Assembly (NCBI GenBank): GCA_911728435.2
Contig: OU452213.1
Location: 3,637,834 to 3,701,833 of the forward strand
DNA: 64,000 bases
Origin: Apoderus coryli
Taxonomy: Eukaryota > Arthropoda > Insecta > Coleoptera > Attelabidae
Direction of reading: 5' to 3'
Below are positions 45,715 to 56,900 of the stretch, piece after piece. The notes below the pieces were generated by a model. The model saw only the letters and a list, made by a program, of their open reading frames with translations, did not search any database and was not told the DNA's origin. Made by a program: the position numbers and the translations under genes. How positions within the stretch are numbered: position 1 is the first letter of the stretch; every line of letters begins with the position of its first letter.

Positions 45715-47460
45715 CCTGAATCCAAAGGTATTAGATTCAGGATTCCCATGTGTAATAATATGTAAGGTTTTCCCAAAATTATTTATTTAACAAATCTGTG
45801 GAGGCCATTTGCCATCACGATCTCCTGATTTATCTCCTAATGATTTTTTTTGACAATTCTCTAGGCCAAAAAAAAAATAACAAAGTGGGTACATGATAAT
45901 GATTGTGGGATCGTGTCCTTTATCCATATTTTTTAACATTTTTTTAACATCTAGTTTTTTAGCCTTGGAAATAAAAAAACAGCACCAATTTGATCAAAGA
46001 TGATTGTTGTTTTATAGGTGTCATAACCATAACTCGACCGACTATAGAGAATAAGGAAGAGTAACGGAAAAAGGGATAGACAGAGTTGAGTTAAGTTTTT
46101 TTTTCTAAATAATTTTGGTATATTATAGGGGTTTTTATGATAGGATAATATACAGGCCAAAAAGGCAAAGAACGTACGATCGTAAAATAATAATATTATA
46201 TTCCTTTACCGACAAAGACGCTGAAAAGCACGACCTAAATGGAATTTATAAATAAAGTTTTACTATGTTTTGTTCATGTTTATTTTAAATACACTTTTAG
46301 GGTGGTAAAAGTACAGAAACCTTTTTGAATATTTTATGGTATTTTAGTTAGTTCTACATTAAGTAGGTCGATTAATAACAAAAAATTACAAAAATATATT
46401 GGACACCCTGTTCTTTACTTGATCGGAAGTAAGTTACGCCCTTAAAGAGGTGTCTTTTATGTACCTACGTAGTACAGGTTCTTCTTCTTCAAATTTCTTA
46501 TGAAGCATAATATATTATGTAAATAAACCCTTTCCTTTCGTTTATAGATAACAACAAAACTCTTTCGCGCTAATTTTAACGAATATTTGTGAATGCAAAT
46601 GTTACAGTTTAATTCTGAACAGGGTTGATAAATAGTACATTATTGTATACTTAGTAAAAATCAATAAACAATTCGTAACGTCGCTGAGATGAATTCTATA
46701 CGCAATTATCTTAGTGTGCTTTGAAAAAAAAACAGCAACAAACATTTGAAAAGCCAACTTGACACACAAGTAGTTTAAACGGTCAATAATAAGCCACTTC
46801 CTGTCCGAGAACAATGCAACGAAAATAGTAGTCTAGTAATAGGTAGTACATAAGCATCTATCGAAACTGAATGAAATCGAAAAGACCAAATAGCGCGTTC
46901 TTTGTAGATCTTTTTCACATTTATAATCCATATATAGGTATTTTCCATGCCCATTCATACATTTTGCATTCTTAGGGCCACTTTTCAAAAAAATATATAT
47001 ACAAAAGGCTGAACATTTACTATGATATGTATTATTGTATTTTTAAGTATTATTTACTGGTGAATGAAGTGTATTATACATCCATAATATGAGTATTTGA
47101 GATTATGACACATATATAGAGCTTTTACAAAAAAAACCAAACGATGCAGTGTGTTTTTCAGTTTTGTATATTTTTTGATCGACCCCTGTAATTTGCTTTT
47201 TTGTTTACTGTATACAAACATTCATAAAACACACAGAATGGTCGAGATATTCAATACTAGACACAAACTTTTGTCCATTAAGTAAGTTTATTTGCTTAAT
47301 TAAACGAATTTAATTATCTATAACTGCCGAAACCATCATCAATCTTTAGTTTAACCTAACTAATTACAACATATTAATCAGTTAAATGAACCAATAGGAA
47401 GTATCTAAGTAAAGTTTAACAGGTAGGTACTCTCGTATCCATATTATGTTCATATGTATA
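45715..47460. other. intergenic, no recognisable gene
   Basis: AT-rich DNA without a conserved frame or RNA gene. It may include regulatory DNA for the downstream HES gene. Confidence 0.5.
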
Positions 47461-47469
47461 CCTACTTGT

Positions 47470-47478
47470 TTATATAAG
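47470..47478 (+). promoter_or_regulatory. TATA-like box upstream of the HES gene
   Basis: TTATATAAG lies about 270 bp before the preferred ATG, and GATAAAAAC near 47527 is a second candidate. A start site about 30 bp downstream would leave two earlier ATGs (47578, short uORF, and 47618, in frame). Confidence 0.35.
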
Positions 47479-47743
47479 AACATCAAAGACTACCCTTAAG
47501 AATAGAGAAAAGCATCAAAAGTGGGGATAAAAACCTATTGAATGAACAACAATAGAGTGGTTAGTCTTCAAATACCATGAACACACATGAAATTTATCAT
47601 TTGATTTTGAAACTTACATGAGAATACAAGCAAAAATTGTTCCAAATATATTTGTTGAACACTTATCACGTATAATTATTGATTACACTACAGTTTTTCA
47701 AAATCGTTTAATATTAATTAAAAGTGCACGAACATTCACTACA

Positions 47744-48289
47744 ATGAAAGTTGAATCGTCAACAACAATTACGAAAGCGTCTAATTTGAAAAACAATTGC
47801 AAACGTCAAATGTCAGAAAGTCGTAAAATCAGGAAGCCGCTGATGGAGAAAAAGCGTAGAGCACGCATCAATGATTGTTTGGATACGCTGAAACGCATTC
47901 TATTGGAGTCAAAAACAACTACTTTAAACAATTCAAATTACTTGTTGAGTAGTAATACCGGTAAAAGTAATCCGAAAAATGGTAAATTAGAAAAAGCAGA
48001 TATACTTGAAATGACAGTAGAGTACTTACAATTATTACATCATAATTTATGTAATAAAATAATTGTTAAACGCGAAAATAATGTGACAATTCGCGCGGCA
48101 GACAGTTCTTCAAGTGATGTTAGTGATAAACCAAGTGTTAATATTAGAATATTACCAAAATATAATGGAGATGTAATATTTTTGGTACCAACAACAACTA
48201 CTAATGTTAACAACAATAATATTAATAATCAAAATCAGAGATTGATGGCGAATAATGTTGATAATGAAAAATTATGGCGACCCTGGTGA
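47744..48289 (+). CDS. second HES-type bHLH repressor with WRPW
   Basis: Single exon, 181 codons from the ATG at 47744. In-frame alternatives are 47618 (a 42-residue extension without family features) and 47810 (closest to the start of the related gene). The basic region and helix 1 are '[20 protein letters not shown]', and helix 2 is '[18 protein letters not shown]'. The loop is unusually long and Asn/Ser-rich ('NNSNYLLSSNTGKSN'). The C-terminus is WRPW. No Orange domain is recognised; the region after the bHLH ends in Asn-rich low complexity. It shares the '[16 protein letters not shown]' and '[12 protein letters not shown]' blocks with the gene at 28629-29150. Expected role: Groucho-dependent repressor, probably Notch-responsive. 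Confidence 0.9.
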   Translation: MKVESSTTITKASNLKNNCKRQMSESRKIRKPLMEKKRRARINDCLDTLKRILLESKTTTLNNSNYLLSSNTGKSNPKNGKLEKADILEMTVEYLQLLHHNLCNKIIVKRENNVTIRAADSSSSDVSDKPSVNIRILPKYNGDVIFLVPTTTTNVNNNNINNQNQRLMANNVDNEKLWRPW

Positions 48290-48359
48290 TTTTTACATTA
48301 CTTTGTACATTATAATGTTTTTATTTTAATATGAAATGACTGTTAGACTTAAAGCAACT

Positions 48360-48367
48360 CTGTGATA
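48360..48367 (+). promoter_or_regulatory. K-box in the HES 3' UTR
   Basis: CTGTGATA, 71 bases after the stop, exactly matches the K-box (cUGUGAUa) that mediates post-transcriptional repression by K-box microRNAs in Drosophila E(spl)-complex 3' UTRs. An AATAAA lies downstream near 48399. Confidence 0.5.
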
Positions 48368-48678
48368 AATTGTATATATTTAAGTATATTTTTTCAATAA
48401 ATAATATTATGTGTAATATATGTTACTTTTTATGATTTAATTAAAATAAATCTATGTATTTTCATGCAGAGATTTTCCCTCTATAGAATATCAAACCATT
48501 AAATAAATTGTTGTTGTGCCATCTATTAGAAATTTACTGAACTACATCTAATGTCGACCTTAGCAACATTAATAGTTAGCAACGCCGCTTCACTATTGGC
48601 TAATAAGTAAGTAGAAGAATAAAGTAGACAGACAATTATGACATTGTCATTTTGTGTTTTCCGCATAATATAAAAAAA

Positions 48679-50422
<1,744 letters not shown>

Positions 50423-50519
50423 TTTTATTGTGTTTTTATATTGTATTATTTTGGGAAATTATTAATCAAATAGAAATTGTGCGTTAATACCATTGTGTAG
50501 TTTCATTTTGACATCGATT

Positions 50520-53045
50520 TGTTCTCAAGAATGCTAGGGACCCCATCCCGCCCAATCCAACAACCCTGTACCCTCCACTAACTTGTGGAGTTCAGTTATG
50601 TGTTGGGTGTCAATATCTGCAATAGGGACCCTCAAACATAGGTAAAACCATACATTTTTATGAAAATCTCACTTTAAAAAATTATAAAAAAATTGGTGAT
50701 AAAGCTTCACATCCGAGCTTGGTATATGTTCATTGGACATCTATTCCGAATCGAGCAGGGTATGTGGGGTGTCTCGATCGAGTCTACTGAGCCTAGGGTA
50801 GGTCATCAAGTGAAAGCCTACACCCCACCAAATATAGATCACCTTTGGAAACATGTAAAAAAAAGAGTGATCGAGCTTCATGTCTGAGCGTTGAATATGT
50901 TCATCAGACATCTATTTCGAATCGACCAGGGTATGCAGGGTGTCTCGATCGAGTCTACTAAGCCCAGGGTCGGTCATCAAGTGAAAGCCTACATCCCACC
51001 AAATATAGATCACCTTTGAAAAATTATAAAAAAATTGATGATCCACCCTCATTCCTGAGCTTTGGATTTGTTCATCGGACATCTATTCCGAATCGACCAG
51101 GGTATGTGGGGTGTCTCGATCGAGTTTATTAAGCCCAGGGTAAGTCATCAAGTAAGGTTCTGCATATAACCCTGTGGGAAGACTTTTGTGAGCAAAGTCC
51201 TGCTCCCCTAACAATATTTTCTCCACAAGAAACCACTTTTTCTCAATCAGTATGGGCATAGGAACAAACATGGTGAGTTTGGTGAAAATTGAGGAAAAAT
51301 TTTTTTTTGTCCAAATCTTACAAAAAGTGTATGGAAAATTTTCATTTTTGGTTGAAAAATAGATTTTCCTCAAACTTGGTAAGCTTATAGAGTTTGATGC
51401 GCTGATTCCAAATATATATATATATATAATGTGGGGGGTAGCATGAAAACCTTGAGCAATACGGACCCTCAAACATAGGCAAAACCATACATTTCTACTA
51501 AAATCTCAATTTGGAAAATCATAAGAAAATTGGTGATCCACCTTCATTCCTGAACTTTGGATATGTCCATCAGACATCTATTCCGAATCGACCAGGGTAT
51601 GTGGGGTGTCTCGATCGAGTCGACTAAGCCCAGGGTAGGTCATCAAGTGAAAGCCTACGTCCCACCAAATATAGATCACCTTTGAAAAATCATAAAAAAA
51701 TTGGTGATCCACCCTCATTCGTGAGCTTTGGATATATGCATCGGACATCTATTCCGAATCGAGCAGGGTATGTGGGGTGTCTCGATCGAGTTTACTAAGC
51801 CCAGGGTAAGTCATCAAGTAAGGTTCTGCATATAACCCTGTGGGAAGACTTTTGTGAGCAAAGTCCTGCTCCCCTAACAATATTTTCTCCACAAGAAAAC
51901 ACTTTTTCTCCATCAGTATGGGCATAGGAACAAACATGGTGAGTTTGGTGAAAATTGAGAAAAAAATTTTTTTTGTCCAAATCTTTTTGGTTGAAAAATA
52001 GATTTTCCTCAAACTTGGTACGATTATAGCGTTTGATGCGCTGACTCCAAATATATATATAATGTGGGGGGTAGCATGAGAACCTTGAGCAATACGGACC
52101 CTCAAACATAGGCAAAACCATACATTTCTACTAAAATCTCACTTTGGAAAATCATAAGAAAATTGGTGATCCACCTTCATTCCTGAGCTTTGGATATGTC
52201 CATCAGACATCTATTCCGAATCGACCAGGGTATGTGGGGTCTCTCGATCGAGTCGATTAAGCCCAGGGTAGGTCATCAAGTGAAAGCCTACATCCCACCA
52301 AATATAGATCACCTTTGAAAAATTATAAAAAAATTGATGATACACCCTCATTCCTGAGCTTTGGATATGTTCATCGGACATCTATTCCGAATCGACCACG
52401 GTATATGGGGTGTCTCGATCGAGTCTACTAAGCCTAGGGCAGGTCATCAAGTAAGGATCTGCATATAGCCCTGTGGGAAGACTTTTTGGAGCAAAGTCCT
52501 GCTCCGCTAACAATATTTTCTTCACAAGAAAACACTTTTTCTCCATCAGTATGGGCATAGGAACAAATGTGGTGAGTTTGGTAAAGATTGAGGAAAAAAA
52601 AATTTTGTTTCAAAATCGTGAAATAAATCAAGGCATACCTACCTATTGAAAAAAGTTAAATTTTCTTTGGAAAATAGAATTTCATGAAAATTGGTACGAT
52701 TATAGAGTTTGGTGCGCTGATTCCAAATATATATATAATGTGGGGAGTAGCATGAAAACCTTGAGCAATAGGGGCCCTCAAACATAGGCAAAACCATACA
52801 TTTTTATGAAAATCTCACTTTAAAAAATTATAAAAAAAATTGGTGATGGAGCTTCATATCTGAGCTTGGTATATGTTGATTGGACATCTATTCCGAATCG
52901 AACAGGGTATGTGGGGTGTCTCGGTCGAGTCTACTGAGCCTAGGGTAGGTCATCAAGTGAAAGCCTACATCCCACCAAATATAGATCACCTTTGGAAACA
53001 TATAAAAAAAAAGAGTGATCGAGCTTCATGTCTGAGCGTTATATA
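50520..53045. repeat. composite tandem repeat: 171-bp units in ~640-bp blocks
   Basis: A unit marked by CATCTATTCCGAATCGA recurs at about 50741, 50912, 51083, 51578, 51749, 52211, 52382 and 52888. Neighbours within a block are exactly 171 bp apart. Blocks are separated by a 460-500 bp spacer carrying 'cctgtgggaagac', 'cagtatgggcatagg' and a short (TA)n. The three internal blocks are 630-670 bp apart. Frames within it are by-products. It fills the space from the MetAP2 3' flank to a retrotransposon fragment. Confidence 0.9.
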
Positions 53046-53048
53046 TAA

Positions 53049-53585
53049 TGTGGAACCTTGGAGTTTGACTCAAGACTAAGTTTTCATGAGCATTGCCTCA
53101 CGGTTTACGGGAGTTCAATGTTCCGGCTTAAATCAATTTATCCGTTAAAGGGCTGCCTTGGGGAATCAACAAAATTGAAACTGGTCAGGGCGCTCATCTA
53201 TCCTCACCTTGATTACTGTTCACAAGTTTATTACAATTTTTTGACAAATTACAACAAAGATAAAATCCAAAGAGTTCAGACTGCTTGCATTAGATTCGCA
53301 TGCTCAGTGCCATACAGGTCTCATATCACTCCTTTTCTCGATCGGCTAAACGAGCCTAGATTGTCTGTCAGACTTGAGTATCTTTACGTAATATTATTGT
53401 ATAAGTGTATCACTCGGATACACCTATCTATTTAAAACAACTATTACAACGGAGGGCTGCTGTTCATAGTGTGAATATACGGCATAATACTTTCACGATT
53501 CCACAGCATGTGACTTCGAAGTTTGAGGGCTGCTTCTCTTATGTGGCGCCTCAACTTCTGAACAAAGTAAATACTATACTGTAGG
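53049..53585 (+). pseudogene. 3' end of a Jockey/CR1-like reverse transcriptase
   Basis: A 53058-53435 frame reads 'FDSRLSFHEHCLTVYG', 'RALIYPHLDYCSQVYYN' and 'KDKIQRVQTACIRFAC', the typical post-palm tail. A further piece in a shifted frame runs to about 53580. It is truncated at its 5' end exactly at the edge of the composite repeat. Confidence 0.8.
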
Positions 53586-53589
53586 ACTC

Positions 53590-53977
53590 CTCACTGGGCA
53601 TTGCGCCCTGAGAAGTCACCTAAATAAGATGGGGCTGTATAACGGGGACTTGCATTGCCATACCAGTTTAGTTGTCACCTTAGGTCTTTTAGCGCCCTCA
53701 AGGCCACCTGGCTATCTGAACATATATTGATTCGCTTATTTGTATAGGCCCTCAATCTATCACTGTAAAATTGCAAATACTTCGGCTTGAAACACGTTAC
53801 ACTTGGTTCACAATCAATTTTATTCTACAATTTGGCGCCCACATTCGTGAAATTCTATTTTATCTAAGGATATGGGTAGTTCTTCGGTTTCACGCGTTTT
53901 GTTCAATTTATTTTATACGATAACAAACGATTTTATTAATTTTAATAGAACATTCAAACAACACAACAATTTAAATC
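53590..53977. other. spacer between retrotransposon remnant and MSH5
   Basis: No gene recognised; contains the presumed MSH5 3' UTR on its right. Confidence 0.5.
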
Positions 53978-56900
53978 TTATTCAATATCATCTTCGTCAT
54001 CGACAGAATCTAAAGATGGATAAAGAATTTCATTAGGATTTCGAGACATACCATATCCATTGATCGGTTGCAAGGGTTCAATCGAACCATCCCCGTTAAG
54101 GCGGTCGTAAATATATTTGCTCCGCAGTATTAAATCTTCGTCCAAACAATCAGATGCTAAATCAAAGGCATAACTTTCGGAAACTCCTGAAATTAACAGA
54201 AAATTCATACCATTTTCAATGTTTAATTGACAACCCACGGTGTGATGTGACTGTTAACTAACCTTCAGTTAATTTATACAAGAAACACATGTCTCCATCT
54301 TGTATGACATGATTCATTTTCAAATGTTGGACTAACCCACCATTCGGAATAAAATCGATCAATTGCTGAAAATGTGTAGCAATAGCAACATGTGGGCAAG
54401 TGTCCTTGGTCGTTAAAAAAGACTCCAACATCCCAGCTAGTATCGCTATACCATTTTCGTCGGAAGTACCTTTACCAAATTCGTCCAGTATCACTAATGT
54501 GTTACTTTTAGCATTGTTAATAGCTTGAGTTGCCTGGAAATAGACAATAACTTAACTGTAAGTACCGGGTATTCCATTAAGGGTGGACAGGTAGCATATC
54601 TCAGGAAATAATAGTCGTAGGGCAATGGGAAAAAAAATTCTTTTAGGGAAATTCACCATGGGAAATCGCTGGAAATAGCGGTATAAGTTTTTTTTTCCCT
54701 TACGACGTTTCGACAAAATAGTTTTTGTCTTCTTCAGGTTTTTTTTTTTTCATGTCAATTTTTTTTTTCCTTTACGACGTTTCGACAAAATAGTTTTTGT
54801 CTTCTTCAGGTTTTTTTTTTTTCATGTCAATTTTTTTTTTCCTTTACGACGTTTCGACAAAATAGTTTTTTGGTCTTCTTCAGGTTTTTTTTTTCATGTC
54901 AATTTTTTTTTTCCTTTACGACGTTGCGACAAAATAGTTTTTGTCTTCTTCAGGTTTTTTTTTTTTCATGTCAATTTTTTTTTTCCTTTACGACGTTTCG
55001 ACAAAATAGTTTTTGTCTTCTTCAGGTTTTTTTTTTTTTTCATGTCAAATTTTTTTTTTCCTTTACGACGTTTCGACAAAATACTTTTTGTCTTCTTCAG
55101 GTTTTTTTTTTTTTGTTTTGTTTGATCTTTCATTATTTTTATTTGTTAAACTATCAGTTTAATAAAGCTTAAACCTATTTCTTTATTTCCCATGGCATTC
55201 TTGATCACGGAAAATTAAAGATACATGATTTTTCAACGAATTTTGGTGAACAACATTCTTTTGGCCATAACTCTCAAACGAATAAAGATTTTCCTGTGCG
55301 GTTTTGGACTTTTTTGTTGCAAATTCAATTTACTTTTCATTTTTGATAAAATATTTGTATCATTCCATTTAAGTTTTTAAAGAAAAATCAAAAAAAACTT
55401 ATGCGATGCAAATATCTAGCGAAGCCCCAAAAAACAATTATGATTTGAAATCGTTTTTTTCTTCATCAACAAGGCTTGAGTTCTTAAACAAAAATTAGAT
55501 TGATAAATTCGATTAAGCCAAACCAAAGTTATACACATTATCATACGTAAAATTTCGTCCTTCCCTGCTGCCTTTATTTCAAGCCGCACAATAAAAAGTG
55601 ATACATCAAAAAGATGCCGAATCTCAGTAGCATTACTGCGGTAGTATTGTTTTTCTAACTTATATTGCGAAATTTTCAATAAAAATGCATTTTTCGCATT
55701 ACTGTATCTAGTATGCCCCCTAGCGGTATAGTTAGGAACTAAAAAACTATTTCCAGCGATTTCCCATTGTCGATTTCCCTAAAAGAATTTTTTTTCCCAT
55801 TGTCCTACGACTATTATTACCTGAGATATGCTACCTGTTCACCCTTAATGAACTACTCGGTACTATACGGGTTCGGAACCATTTCTTATGGGACATCGCT
55901 AAGGTCCATTCTGGCCATTTTTGGCTTCATAGGCCCGCGAGGTTATATAAAGTGGAGCTTAGCGATTTCCTATGTTGTTTTCCATAGGAAATGATCCCGA
56001 ACCCGTCTAGTATACTATCTACTACCGCACCTGAATGATATCGATCATGAATCCTGACAAATTTACCGATACTGACTCAGCAACTTGCAATCTGCAATGG
56101 ATACTATGTAATAAGCCTATATTGGCCTTCTTAGCTGGGATAAATGAACCAATATGTGCCATATACAGTACTAAACCCAACTGTTTAAGAAATACGCTTT
56201 TGCCGCTCCCGTTGGGACCTTGAAAAATTGCCTAACCGCATTTTTATCATTCATAAATGAAGAGTGACGTTTATAATAAATAATTTTGAACACAATGGTC
56301 GTTTTAAATGGACCACCCTCTATACCTGTGATTATCTTCATTTTCGGGTATTCCCCGCCTGAATAATAGTCGTTCGACTCAAATGCTGTCAACGTATGCT
56401 CAATTAATGGATGGCGGCATTCTTTAATCTCATAAATTGAATCGTTATTTAATGTTGGGCGTATCAAATTACAACGTTTAGCTATTTGAGCCATTGATAT
56501 CAGACTAAAAAGAATCACCTACTGATTATGATCACCCTTTTTGGTAGTTATACAATTTACCAATCGATTAATGCAATAATTTTCAGCGGATCACGTATAT
56601 CTTTGTTGAAGTTAACTGCAAACCGCGATAAACGGCGTAGAAGTCTATTTTCGTGATCTATAATATCAGCATTTATGTCACCTAAACGCTGATCAAGTTC
56701 TGCAACCTCATCCAAGTTATTTTATTTGAAGTATAATATTATACAAGTCAAACCTACCTTCGCATAATGGACTCTTGTAATGGATCATACCTTTCAAGGT
56801 AAACTGGAATTGAAAAGATTAATAAGCCTGCTGCCTGTCTCTCTTGTCAGCCTTACCATGAATTGGAAACCGAGATACTGCAACTGGTTAGGATCACATT

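Noticed and set aside
47618..47743. Upstream ATG extending the second HES protein by 42 residues
   Set aside because: The extension has no family feature, and the sister gene starts just before the bHLH. It is kept only as an alternative start.
51083..52631. Minus-strand frames of 65-129 codons with repeated similarity to each other
   Set aside because: They recur because the DNA is a tandem repeat. They differ in frame-breaking indels and match no known domain.
54870..55172. 100-codon repeated Phe/Ser-rich frame
   Set aside because: It is a product of the 72-bp T-rich tandem repeat inside an intron, not a gene.
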